Positions 10,191-18,127 of a stretch of DNA of 39,996 nt are shown in pieces. The position numbers and the translations under genes were made by a program. Positions within the stretch are counted from its first letter, which is position 1. Every line of letters begins with the position of its first letter. This DNA is from JBOHTO01 sp050733695 (lineage in GTDB: Bacteria; Gemmatimonadota; Gemmatimonadetes; Gemmatimonadales; Gemmatimonadaceae). The notes under the pieces are model-generated. The model saw nothing but the letters and a program-made list of their open reading frames with translations. It had not been told where the DNA came from and did not search any database. Location: positions 1 to 39,996 of the forward strand of contig JBOHTO010000055.1 in assembly GCA_050733695.1 (NCBI GenBank), written 5' to 3'.

Positions 10191-11234
10191 ATGGCCAGGA
10201 AGTGGATAGTACGGCGCGGCGGAAAAGCCCGCGGCTTTCGCTATACGCACCCGGCGGGAACAACGGTGAGCGACGCGGCGCTGCTCGAGCGCATCGAAGC
10301 ACTCCGCATCCCGCCGGCATGGCGAGACGTGCACATCGCGGTGAACGCGCGCCTGGCGATCCAGGCGTGGGGATATGACGCACGGGGGAGGAAGCAGTAC
10401 CGATACCACGAGCATGCGGTCCGCCGCGGTGAGCTGCGCAAGTATCACCGTGTCCGGCAGCTTGCGCGCGACCTTCCGGCCATCAGGCGCAAGGTCGACG
10501 CCGATCGCCGCCGCGAGGAGCCGACGCGTGAAAAGGTATCCGCTGCCGTGGTGCGGCTCATCGCCGAGGGGTTCTTTCGCGTTGGCAGCGAGCGCTACGC
10601 GAAGGAGAACAAGACCTTCGGCATCGCGACGCTGCGCAAGTCGCACATGAAGATCGAGGGTGATTGCATCGCCTTCCAGTACACGGGCAAGCGCGCAATA
10701 CTGCAGCGCCAGGTGATCGTCGACGCCGAGCTTGCCGCGTTCCTCACAGAGCTGGCGCGTGCGCCGGGGCGCAGACTGTTCCGCTACAGGTCGGAGGAAG
10801 GGTGGTGTGATCTCACGGCGCGCGACGTGAACACGTATCTGCGGCGGATCGCCGGCGTTCCCTACACCGCCAAGGATTTCCGCACGTGGGGCGGCACGCT
10901 GCGACTCGCGACCGTCCTCGCCGACCTCGGTCCGCCGGCGAGCGACCGCGAGGCCAAGCGCAACGTGGTGCTCGCGGTCCGGCTCGTGGCGGCGGAGTTG
11001 GGGAACACGCCCGCCATCTGCCGCAAGTCGTACGTGCATCCCATGGTGATCGCGCGATATCTCGACGACGGCATCACGATCGCCCGCGATATCGAGCGGC
11101 GCCCGCGCCGGAAGAACGGTGCGCCCAAACCGCGCTACGCGCACACCCCCGAGGAGCGGGCATTGATCGCGTTTCTCGACAGATACTTTCCGGAGCGAAG
11201 AGAGAAGCCACGAGCGGAAGAAGCCGCCGCGTAA
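10191..11234 (+). CDS. bacterial DNA topoisomerase IB (poxvirus-like)
   Basis: 347 residues, starting MARKWIVRRGGKARGFRYTH. Type IB enzymes relax supercoils by nicking one strand through a 3'-phosphotyrosyl link. The N-terminal domain (residues about 1-80) has IPPAWRDVHIAVNARLAIQA and YDARGRKQYRYHE. The catalytic domain shows Arg130 (FFRVGSERY), Lys167 (YTGKRA), Arg231 (KDFRTWGGT) and the nucleophile Tyr281 (CRKSYVHP). The tail is charged (RREKPRAEEAAA). The length matches bacterial members of about 330-370 residues. It stands alone between a divergent metabolic gene and a convergent hydrolase fusion. The enzyme is scattered in bacteria and usually not essential. Confidence 0.93.
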   Translation: MARKWIVRRGGKARGFRYTHPAGTTVSDAALLERIEALRIPPAWRDVHIAVNARLAIQAWGYDARGRKQYRYHEHAVRRGELRKYHRVRQLARDLPAIRRKVDADRRREEPTREKVSAAVVRLIAEGFFRVGSERYAKENKTFGIATLRKSHMKIEGDCIAFQYTGKRAILQRQVIVDAELAAFLTELARAPGRRLFRYRSEEGWCDLTARDVNTYLRRIAGVPYTAKDFRTWGGTLRLATVLADLGPPASDREAKRNVVLAVRLVAAELGNTPAICRKSYVHPMVIARYLDDGITIARDIERRPRRKNGAPKPRYAHTPEERALIAFLDRYFPERREKPRAEEAAA

Positions 11235-11241
11235 CGGCCGC

Positions 11242-13653
11242 TCACTCCGGCGGGCCCGGCTGGGCGCCCTGTATCCTGTCGAACGTGATGTTCAGGATCG
11301 GATACCGCCTCCAGTCGGCGTGATCGAAGTGCCACCACTCCGCTTCGTACACCGCGAAACCCTGTTCTTCCATTGCATCGCGCAACAGTTCACGGTGCCA
11401 GCGCTGCAATGACGTTCCGCCCGGATAGTCGGGGTATGACCGCGAGGACAGCTCGTCGTAGCCGCCCACCATCTCCACTACCTCGCCCGTCTTCAGACTG
11501 TAGAGCGTGAGATCGACCGCAGACCCCCTGTTGTGGCGCGAGCCGTCTGCCGGATTCGCGACAAAGATCTTCTTGTCCTCCGGCGTCGCGTCCCAGAAGA
11601 TCTTCGTGATGTACCATGGACGGTACGCGTCGTGGATCAGCAGGCCGTACCCATCCTCCCTCAGGCGATGATGCGCGCGGAGCAGTGCCTCCGCCGCCGG
11701 TCGCTGCAGGAACGCCCGCGGCTCGCGATACAGCGGAGTACTCAGAAAGTTGTTGGTCGTCGCGTAGCGGATGTCGAACCGGATGGTCGAGTCGAGCGAG
11801 GCGAGGTCGACGAGTTCCGGCGCCCGGAAATCGCCACGCTCCGTGGGCGGCTCGGCCGCAAGTGCCTCGCGTCTGAGTTCGGCGACAGGGCGGACGGGTT
11901 GTATGCGGAAGGTCGTGCCCGACTCGGGCCCGACCGCACGCCGCTCGAAGACCACACTGGCCGCCTCCACCTGCGTGGCGCGCCCGGTGCCGTCGCGCGT
12001 GAAGAAGAGCTTCTCGCCGTCGTAGAGCCCCCACGCGGGGAATCCGTAGCTGTTCCGATCGATCTGCTCGAGCGGATAGAGAAAGAACCACTCTATCAGT
12101 GCGTGGAGCTTGCCCTCCTTCTCGAGAATGAACAGCGTGTTGTGGTCCCATCCGTACTCGCCGATCAGGCCCTCCCACTCCGGCCGCACAGCGCCCGGCT
12201 TCGATACGACCGTCCGGTTCAGCATGTCCGCCCCCAGCACGACAGCGCTGTCGCCGAGCGGGACGAGGCGCGGGCCGTACGCGATCCTGCCGTCGACGAC
12301 GAGCGTGTCGCCGGCCGAGCGAAGCGGCATCCGGAAGCCGCCCCGGACGGGAAGCAGGAACAGCTCGCCGTCGCTCTCGATCAGATCGATGGCGTCATCA
12401 GCGCTGCCGTATCGCCCCTCCATGCGGCGGGCCAAGCCGGAGGGCAGGGGCGACGTGATCTTGGCGCGAGGCAGGGAGTCCTGTTGTCGCACCGCGAGCA
12501 TGAGTCGTAATCCGAGATCGGCGATACGGTCGGTGACGGAGTTGGATACATCCATGGTCGTGGCCACGACGACGCCGAGTCTGTCGTCCGGCAGCGCGGC
12601 GAGCTCCGTGGCGAAACCGTAGATCGCGCCGCCGTGGCCGATCCGTCGCCTCCCCTCGAGTTCCGAGATTCCGAAGCCGATTCCGAAGCCGGTGGTCGCG
12701 CCGGGCTCTGCAAACTGCGGCGTCCACATGGATTCGAGCGTTGCCGAATCGAGCACCTGCCGCGTGCCGTCGCTCGCCGCTCCCCTCGCGAAGAGAACGC
12801 TCATGAATCGGCCCAGGTCGAGAACAGTGGAATACATGCTCCCCGCGGGACCCGAGCCGAGCTGAAAGGTGGGCGCCGGAAACGTCCTTCCCTCCAGCGT
12901 CCACATGTAGCCCGTGGCGAGCTCGCGTGTGACGGCCGGCTCGGGCTCGAAGCAGCTCTTCCTGAGGCCGAGCGGATCGAGCACCGTCCGCTTGAGATAG
13001 GCGGCGAAAGGCTCGCCCTGTGTGCGCTCCAGGGTGTAACCCACGCTCGCGATCGCCGCGTTCGAGTACTTCGTCCGCGTTTCGGGTGCGTAGACCAGTG
13101 CCGTGGTGTTGAGACTGGCGATCGTTTCCGCGAGGGAAGGATCGCTGTCGTCAAAGTAGTGCCCCACCGGCGGCTCGCGCACGAGCCCCGAACGGTGCGA
13201 CATCATCTGCCGGAGTGTGATCGCCGTGCCGAACGGATTCCGCGGCTGAAAACGGGGAAGATATCTCGTCACCGGCGCGTCGAGATCGATCTCGCCGCGT
13301 TCGACGAGCTGCATGACGCCGATGTCGGTGAACAGTTTGGAAACGGAGCCCACGCGGTATACTGTCTCAGCGGTGGCGGCGACGCTGTCGTCGGGATTTG
13401 CGTATCCGAATCCGCGAGCCCAGACTATTGTCTGATCATCGACCAGCGCCACGGACAGCGCCGGAAGCTCCTTGTCCGCCATCTCATGAGTGATGAACCG
13501 TTCGAGTTCGGCGACTGCGCCGGCGTAGTCGGCGTGTGGGTCGACCAACGCTTGACTGCGACAGAACCGCGCGGTGCTGCCGGTGAAGAGCAGGGCGAGG
13601 GTTACCGAAGTGACGACGTTCCGGCTTGCTCTCGGTATGCTGTTTGACGTCAT
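11242..13653 (-). CDS. fusion of class C beta-lactamase-like serine hydrolase with VanX-type D-Ala-D-Ala dipeptidase
   Basis: 803 residues. I start at the ATG at 13653, preceded by GGAGTGGA at good spacing. The longer frame to 13767 lacks such a site. A signal-like segment (NVVTSVTLALLFTGS) comes first. Residues about 45-390 form a serine beta-lactamase/penicillin-binding fold with S103-V-S-K106, Y196-S-N198 and H340-G-G. Residues about 400-575 resemble the beta-barrel extension common behind such hydrolases. Residues about 605-795 are a D,D-dipeptidase domain: DAYRPW, SRHNRGSAVD (zinc ligands His707, Asp714) and E772-W-W-H775. Together these suggest a periplasmic peptidoglycan-recycling enzyme that both cleaves or transfers peptides and hydrolyses D-Ala-D-Ala. 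The substrate pairing is inference. No vanRSHA genes are nearby, so no case for vancomycin resistance. Confidence 0.9.
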   Translation of the reverse strand: MTSNSIPRASRNVVTSVTLALLFTGSTARFCRSQALVDPHADYAGAVAELERFITHEMADKELPALSVALVDDQTIVWARGFGYANPDDSVAATAETVYRVGSVSKLFTDIGVMQLVERGEIDLDAPVTRYLPRFQPRNPFGTAITLRQMMSHRSGLVREPPVGHYFDDSDPSLAETIASLNTTALVYAPETRTKYSNAAIASVGYTLERTQGEPFAAYLKRTVLDPLGLRKSCFEPEPAVTRELATGYMWTLEGRTFPAPTFQLGSGPAGSMYSTVLDLGRFMSVLFARGAASDGTRQVLDSATLESMWTPQFAEPGATTGFGIGFGISELEGRRRIGHGGAIYGFATELAALPDDRLGVVVATTMDVSNSVTDRIADLGLRLMLAVRQQDSLPRAKITSPLPSGLARRMEGRYGSADDAIDLIESDGELFLLPVRGGFRMPLRSAGDTLVVDGRIAYGPRLVPLGDSAVVLGADMLNRTVVSKPGAVRPEWEGLIGEYGWDHNTLFILEKEGKLHALIEWFFLYPLEQIDRNSYGFPAWGLYDGEKLFFTRDGTGRATQVEAASVVFERRAVGPESGTTFRIQPVRPVAELRREALAAEPPTERGDFRAPELVDLASLDSTIRFDIRYATTNNFLSTPLYREPRAFLQRPAAEALLRAHHRLREDGYGLLIHDAYRPWYITKIFWDATPEDKKIFVANPADGSRHNRGSAVDLTLYSLKTGEVVEMVGGYDELSSRSYPDYPGGTSLQRWHRELLRDAMEEQGFAVYEAEWWHFDHADWRRYPILNITFDRIQGAQPGPPE

Positions 13654-13835
13654 GCATTCCACTCCGCTCAGACTTTCCGGTTCGCGAGAAGGCGATAATG
13701 GGAAGCTGTTCCCCGGAGGAACGAATGGCAACTGCAGGATGACAACCAGGCCGAGACTCGCGCGCACGGGCGTCGTCGCAACGCGATGCGATACGTGTTG
13801 CGCCCACGCATGACTTCATGGGAGAAGCGGACCAG

Positions 13836-13925
13836 ATGAACAGACCCGTGAACAGAACCGTGATGAGAACGGCACTGGGCCTCGCGCTCGGCCCCGCGTT
13901 TCTTTCGGCGACGGCCGCGCCGCCG
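13836..13925 (+). other. signal-peptide-like leader in the wrong frame upstream of the alpha/beta hydrolase
   Basis: The ATG at 13836 begins MNRPVNRTVMRTALGLALG followed by PAFLSATAA, a plausible signal peptide with a cleavage site. It lies in the frame one base away from the hydrolase. The conserved start of the hydrolase's N-terminal domain (PPVDLSGTWQGTLDI, from about 14018) is in the hydrolase frame, which has no ATG, GTG or TTG between its upstream stop at 13811 and the GTG at 14156. A single lost base between about 13860 and 13930 would join leader and enzyme. This is either a real frameshift, a sequencing error or, less likely, recoding. Confidence 0.6.
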
Positions 13926-13933
13926 CGCCACTC

Positions 13934-13987
13934 GGCGCGTCTGCGTCAGTCGGTGCGTCTGCGTCAGTCGGTGCGTCTGCGTCAGTC
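13934..13987 (+). repeat. three tandem 18-base repeats
   Basis: Three head-to-tail copies of an 18-base unit (GGYGCGTCTGCGTCAGTC), the last two identical and the first with one difference. In the hydrolase frame each encodes Gly-Ala-Ser-Ala-Ser-Val, which would lengthen the linker after the signal peptide. In the leader frame each encodes a basic Val-Arg-Leu-Arg-Gln-Ser unit. The copy number is a multiple of three, so repeat expansion alone does not explain the frame mismatch. Confidence 0.9.
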
Positions 13988-14155
13988 GTACTTTCCGCGC
14001 TCCCGATCCAGGCGACGCCTCCCGTCGATCTTTCCGGCACCTGGCAGGGCACGCTTGACATCAGTGGAGTCGAGCTGCGGATCGTCTTCAACATCAGCCC
14101 GGGTGACAGCGGCGACAGCGGCGACAGCGCGACTCTCGACAGCCCGGATCAGGGC

Positions 14156-15385
14156 GTGAGTGGTATCGCCGTCGAGAAGGTCGTCCTCCTGGGCGACAGC
14201 GTGGTTCTCGATGTGCCTGCCGTGCAGGGCAGGTATCGAGGCGCGCTCACGGCCGGTGGCGAGCGAATCGAGGGAACGTGGACGCAGGGCCCGCAGTCCT
14301 GGCCAATCGCGCTGGAGCGAACCGGGGAGTACGCGGGTCCCAAGCGCCCGCAGATCCCGGAGAAGCCCTATCCGTACTTCGAGGAAGAGGTAGGCATCGA
14401 GAACGCCGAGGACGGCATTCGGCTCGCGGGCACGTTCACGAAGCCTGCCGGCGCCGGTCCGTTCCCGGCGGTCGTTCTGCTCACCGGATCGGGACCGCAG
14501 GATCGTAACGAGACCGTCATGGCGCATCCCATCTTCCTCGTTCTGGCCGACCATCTCACTCGTCGCGGCATCGCCGTGCTGCGGTACGACGACCGTGGTG
14601 TTGGCGGGTCCACTGGCGATTTCGCAACAGCGACCAGCATGGACTTTGCCTCGGACGCCGCCGCTGGCGTCGCATGGCTGGATGGGCGCGACGATGTCGG
14701 CTCCGTCGGCCTGGTGGGCCACAGCGAAGGTGGTCTGGTGGCGCCAATCGTCGCGAATCGCGCCGCCGCAGTCGACTTTGTCGTCCTGATGGCGGGCCCG
14801 GGACTGGTGGGAACCGAGATACTGCGACTCCAGGGGGAGCTCATCGCCCGCGCCATGGGCGTTCCGGAGGCGGACATCCGGGCGCAGCTCGAGAGCAACA
14901 AGGCTGCATTCGCGATCATGGCAGAGGAATCGGACGATGCCCGTGCGCGCGAACGGCTGCGGGAAGTCTGGCTGGCGGAGCTGGGTGAGATGACAACGGA
15001 GCAGCGGAAGCAGGCGGGGATGACGGAAATGAGTGACAGCGCGATCGTCGGACAGCGACTGGATCAGCTCGTGACTCCGTGGTTCCGTTTTTTCCTTGAC
15101 TATGATCCCCTGCCCGCGTTGAGAAAGGTTGATGTCCCCGTGCTCGCGATCAACGGTGAACTCGACCTGCAGGTCCCGCCGGACGAGAACCTTGCGGCCA
15201 TTTGCCAGGCTCTCGAGGACGGCGGGAACACGCGCGTCACCACTCGCGTGATGCCCGGTCTCAACCACCTCTTCCAGACTGCTGAAACGGGCTCGCCAGC
15301 CGAGTACAGCCGTATCGAGGAAACCATCTCGCCCGTGGCGATGGACGTCATCGCAGACTGGATCCTGAAGACCGCGGAGCAGTGA
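14156..15385 (+). CDS. alpha/beta hydrolase (serine esterase/aminopeptidase family), probably missing its true start by frameshift
   Basis: The open frame from GTG 14156 gives 409 residues, but the reading frame already encodes recognisable domain sequence upstream (LSGTWQGTL at about 14030), so this start is an artefact of the frameshift described beside it. An N-terminal beta-rich domain (to about residue 60) precedes a hydrolase core: VVLLTGSGPQDRNE, LRYDDRGVGGS, nucleophile elbow VGHSEGG, the acid in INGELDLQVPP and the histidine in MPGLNHLFQ. The family is usually secreted or periplasmic and includes esterases and peptidases. A substrate cannot be assigned. Its stop overlaps the glpK start (GTGA). 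If the shift is real, the export signal is lost. Confidence 0.8.
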   Translation: MSGIAVEKVVLLGDSVVLDVPAVQGRYRGALTAGGERIEGTWTQGPQSWPIALERTGEYAGPKRPQIPEKPYPYFEEEVGIENAEDGIRLAGTFTKPAGAGPFPAVVLLTGSGPQDRNETVMAHPIFLVLADHLTRRGIAVLRYDDRGVGGSTGDFATATSMDFASDAAAGVAWLDGRDDVGSVGLVGHSEGGLVAPIVANRAAAVDFVVLMAGPGLVGTEILRLQGELIARAMGVPEADIRAQLESNKAAFAIMAEESDDARARERLREVWLAELGEMTTEQRKQAGMTEMSDSAIVGQRLDQLVTPWFRFFLDYDPLPALRKVDVPVLAINGELDLQVPPDENLAAICQALEDGGNTRVTTRVMPGLNHLFQTAETGSPAEYSRIEETISPVAMDVIADWILKTAEQ

Positions 15386-16890
15386 AGCACGTACTGGCTA
15401 TCGACCAGGGTACTACTGGAAGTACATGCCTCGTCATCGGCGAGGACGGCGCCATTGCCGGCCGCGGCTATCGCGAGATCGCGCAGCACTATCCTCGGCC
15501 CGGATGGGTGGAGCACGACGCGGACGAGATCCTCGCGCGCACGCTCGAGGCGGCCCGGGAAGCAATTGCGCGCGCGGCTGTCACTCCCGACGCGATCGGC
15601 ATCACGAATCAGCGCGAGACGGTCGTGCTCTGGGATCGGCGCACGGGAAAACCGGTTCACCGCGCGATCGTCTGGCAGGATCGGCGGACGGCCGCGCGTT
15701 GCCGCGAGCTTGCGGGCCGTGCGCCGGACATCACCGTGCGCACAGGACTCATAGTCGACCCGTACTTCTCCGCGACCAAGCTCGAGTGGCTCCTGCGCGA
15801 GGGCGAGGGCGAGGGCGGGGGCGGCGGGCAGAGGGGCCTCGCAGCGCGCGCCGAGCGCGGCGACCTCGCTGCCGGTACGATCGACAGTTGGCTCATCTGG
15901 CAGCTCACCGGCGGCGCGACGCACGCGACCGAACCGACGAACGCGGCGCGCACGATGCTGTTCGACATCGATGCGATGCAGTGGAGCGAGGAGCTGTGTA
16001 CGCTCTTCTCGGTGCCACGCGTCCTGCTTCCGGAGGTGCGCAAGTCGAGCGGCCCGTTCGGCGACACCCGCCCGGAGATCTTCGGGAGCGCGATCCCGAT
16101 CACGGGAGTCGCGGGTGATCAGCAGGCGGCCCTGTTCGGCCAGGGGTGCTGGAGCCCGGGCGCGAGCAAGAACACCTACGGCACCGGCGCGTTCCTTCTC
16201 ATGAATACGGGCGCCGAGCGTCCTCAGGCGGGCGATGGTCTGCTCGCGACCGTGGGCTGCGACGCGCGCGGTGAGCCCGCGTACGCGCTCGAGGCCGCGA
16301 TCTTCATCGCCGGCGCCGCGGTCCAGTGGTTGCGCGACGGGCTCGGCCTGCTCGACTCGGCCGCCGAAAGCGAAAGCATGGCCCGTTCCGTCGAATCGAC
16401 AGAGGGAGTGTACTTCGTGCCCGCGCTGGTCGGGCTCGGCGCGCCCGACTGGGAGCCGGAAGCGCGCGGCACGATCGTGGGACTCACACGCGGAACCCGG
16501 AGCGAGCACATCGTACGGGCCGCGCTCGAGGCGATGGCCTACAGCACGAACGATGTTCTTGCGCTCATGCGCGAACGCACTGGCGCGCCGTTCGACCTGC
16601 TTCGCGTCGACGGCGGCGCCGCCAGCAACGACTGGCTCATGCAGTTCCAGGCCGACGTGCTCGGCGTCCCTGTGGAGCGACCCGATGTTGTCGAGACCAC
16701 GGCCCTCGGCGCGGCCGGACTGGCGGGCATTGCTGCCGGCGTCTGGCCGGACGCCGATAGCTTCATCGGACGCAGGAAGTTCCGGCGTTTCGAGCCGGGA
16801 GAAGCGAAGGGTTCTGCGCAGGGAGGAATCGCAGGTTGGCGGCGCGGCGTCCGGGCCGCGCTTTCATGGGCTCGCGACAGGGGGGAATGA
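15382..16890 (+). CDS. glpK: glycerol kinase
   Basis: 502 residues from a GTG overlapping the previous stop. It phosphorylates glycerol to sn-glycerol 3-phosphate. FGGY-kinase motifs are complete: AIDQGTTGSTCLVI, GITNQRETVVLWDRRTG, the catalytic region AGTIDSWLIWQLTGG, TGVAGDQQAALFGQ, KNTYGTGAFLLMNTG and RVDGGAASNDWLMQFQAD. The length is normal. An acidic/glycine insert of about ten residues (GEGEGGGGG, residues about 141-149) sits in a loop before the catalytic segment and is encoded by tandem CGAGGG units near 15800. No glpF or glpD is next to it. The following gene is a YfiM-like protein three bases after the stop. Confidence 0.95.
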   Translation: MKHVLAIDQGTTGSTCLVIGEDGAIAGRGYREIAQHYPRPGWVEHDADEILARTLEAAREAIARAAVTPDAIGITNQRETVVLWDRRTGKPVHRAIVWQDRRTAARCRELAGRAPDITVRTGLIVDPYFSATKLEWLLREGEGEGGGGGQRGLAARAERGDLAAGTIDSWLIWQLTGGATHATEPTNAARTMLFDIDAMQWSEELCTLFSVPRVLLPEVRKSSGPFGDTRPEIFGSAIPITGVAGDQQAALFGQGCWSPGASKNTYGTGAFLLMNTGAERPQAGDGLLATVGCDARGEPAYALEAAIFIAGAAVQWLRDGLGLLDSAAESESMARSVESTEGVYFVPALVGLGAPDWEPEARGTIVGLTRGTRSEHIVRAALEAMAYSTNDVLALMRERTGAPFDLLRVDGGAASNDWLMQFQADVLGVPVERPDVVETTALGAAGLAGIAAGVWPDADSFIGRRKFRRFEPGEAKGSAQGGIAGWRRGVRAALSWARDRGE

Positions 16891-16893
16891 GCC

Positions 16894-17196
16894 ATGTGGA
16901 CAATGCTTCTGGTGGTGACGCTGAACGGTGCGGCTGACCCGTGGTTTTCCGCCGACAAGATCAAGCACTTCTTCATGTCTGCCTTCGTTCAGAGCGTGAC
17001 ATACAGCGCGCTGCGCGCAACGAGCGTGGGGCATCGATCGTCCCTGTACGGGGCTACGGTGACGACCGTGGCCGTAGGCGTCGCGAAGGAGCTGCATGAC
17101 AGGGGTGAAGGCGCGCACGTTAGCGTCGCCGATCTCACCTGGGATGCCGCAGGAGCCGGCGTCGCGACCCTGTATCTGGATCGCAGCCGGCGGTAG
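16894..17196 (+). CDS. YfiM-like (DUF2279) small protein
   Basis: 100 residues. A GGGGGA-type ribosome site lies just upstream and the gene starts three bases after glpK stops. The pattern DKIKHFFMSAFVQSVTYSAL, then GVAKELHDRG and SVADLTWDAAGAGVA is that of YfiM/DUF2279 proteins, which have conserved DKxxH and KExxD-like positions and are predicted membrane or lipoproteins of unknown function. The N-terminus is hydrophobic (MLLVVTLNGAA) and could be a signal or anchor. No lipobox is seen. Co-transcription with glpK is likely from the spacing, without an obvious functional tie. Confidence 0.72.
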   Translation: MWTMLLVVTLNGAADPWFSADKIKHFFMSAFVQSVTYSALRATSVGHRSSLYGATVTTVAVGVAKELHDRGEGAHVSVADLTWDAAGAGVATLYLDRSRR

Positions 17197-17230
17197 CGCG
17201 CCGCGGCTGGCTGCTGCAGATTCTCCCGCT

Positions 17231-17256
17231 GCGATTGCGGGTGAACACATCTATAT
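17231..17256 (+). promoter_or_regulatory. weak promoter candidate upstream of a small gene
   Basis: TATATT (17251-17256) is an AT-rich hexamer in very GC-rich surroundings and lies about 40 bases before the ATG at 17297. A poor -35 match (CTGCGA) is 17 bases upstream. A five-base inverted repeat (CCCGC/GCGGG) overlaps the -35 side and could be an operator or chance. Confidence 0.3.
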
Positions 17257-17296
17257 TCCCTGCGTCGGGATCGTCGAACCGGCGCGCCACGGGCCC

Positions 17297-17533
17297 ATGA
17301 GCGACTTCGAGAGCCAATCCGAGTCCAACAACGGCGAGCAGGCGCCCGGTCCAGGCAACCGGCGGTCGAATCTTGTTCTCCGCGCGCTCATCGATGAGAT
17401 GCTTGCGAGAGTCAGGGAACTGAACAGGAACAGCGGCGTCTGGGCCGGCGAGGAACTCGCACAGGCGGAAGCGGATCTCGATGCGATAATGGCGCGTGTG
17501 CGACGGGTCGCGGCCCAGGGACACACTACTTAG
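17297..17533 (+). CDS. small charged alpha-helical protein, unknown
   Basis: 78 residues from the ATG at 17297 (MSDFESQSESNNGEQAPGPG). The frame remains open upstream to 17096, but that part is the shadow of the YfiM-like gene. After an acidic, disordered N-terminus come two predicted amphipathic helices (LVLRALIDEMLARVRELNR and GEELAQAEADLDAIMARVRR), suggesting a helical hairpin or short coiled coil. I recognise no family. It sits 42 bases before ccmE and might belong to the cytochrome maturation unit. Coding quality is supported by the start position and the helix pattern only. Confidence 0.55.
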   Translation: MSDFESQSESNNGEQAPGPGNRRSNLVLRALIDEMLARVRELNRNSGVWAGEELAQAEADLDAIMARVRRVAAQGHTT

Positions 17534-17575
17534 CGGTGACGGGGGAGAGTGCCCGCCGCCGCATGGCGAGGCACG

Positions 17576-18127
17576 GTGAAGGCACGAACGAAGTTTCTGC
17601 TCGGCGGAGTGCTCGTCCTCGGAACGGCCGGCTATCTCATGGCGAGTTCCATCCAGGAGACCGGTGTCTACTACATGACGCCGTCCGAGCTCACGGCGAA
17701 GATCGCCGCAGACTCGACTTTCTACGAGACAGGCGTTCGCGTCGGAGCGCGCGTGGTCACCGGTTCGATCGCGCGCCGCCCCGGCGGGCGCGAGGTGGCT
17801 TTCGATATCACGGATGGCGCCCGGACAATTCCCGTCGTGTATCGCGGCCTGGCGCCCGACACCTTCACGGACGCCGTCGATGTGGTTGTCGAAGGACGCC
17901 TTTCGCGCGACGGAACCTTCAGAGCCACAACGCTGCTGGCAAAGTGTGCGTCGCGATACGAGAACGCGCCGGCCGGTGACTCCGGGTATCCTGCTGGCGT
18001 GGCCGGGTACGGCTCAGAGGGGGACGCAGGAACGTCGCGGGACGCGGGCGCGGCGGGCGGGACGGGCGGGGCGGGCGGGGCAGGCGGGGCGGGCGGGGCG
18101 GAGACGGTGGCAGGGCAGGGGACGTGA
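17576..18127 (+). CDS. ccmE: cytochrome c maturation heme chaperone CcmE, CxxxY variant
   Basis: 183 residues from GTG 17576 (M)KARTKFLLGGVLVLGTAGYL. A GTG at 17549 would add nine residues, but the G-rich sequence before it is too close to be a ribosome site. One membrane helix is followed by the CcmE beta-barrel: GVYYMTPSEL, VRVGARVVTGSIARRPG, FDITDGARTIPVVYRG, VDVVVEGRL. The canonical HxxxY heme-binding motif is replaced by Cys124-ASR-Tyr128 (LLAKCASRYE). CxxxY CcmE proteins are known from Desulfovibrio and some archaea and still carry heme. The C-terminus is a Gly/Ala repeat (GGAGGAGGAGG) encoded by very G-rich tandem units at about 18048-18105. The stop overlaps the ccmF start. Confidence 0.92.
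   Translation: MKARTKFLLGGVLVLGTAGYLMASSIQETGVYYMTPSELTAKIAADSTFYETGVRVGARVVTGSIARRPGGREVAFDITDGARTIPVVYRGLAPDTFTDAVDVVVEGRLSRDGTFRATTLLAKCASRYENAPAGDSGYPAGVAGYGSEGDAGTSRDAGAAGGTGGAGGAGGAGGAETVAGQGT

Noticed and set aside
11242..13653. Vancomycin-resistance cluster
   Set aside because: Only a VanX-like domain is present, fused to a hydrolase, with no vanH, vanA, vanR or vanS homologue nearby.
13880..13930. Programmed -1 ribosomal frameshift for the hydrolase
   Set aside because: No standard slippery heptamer followed by a stable structure was found. A lost base or sequencing error is simpler.
15100..16509. A 469-residue open frame opposite glpK
   Set aside because: It is the complement of a clear glycerol kinase gene, with no motif of its own.
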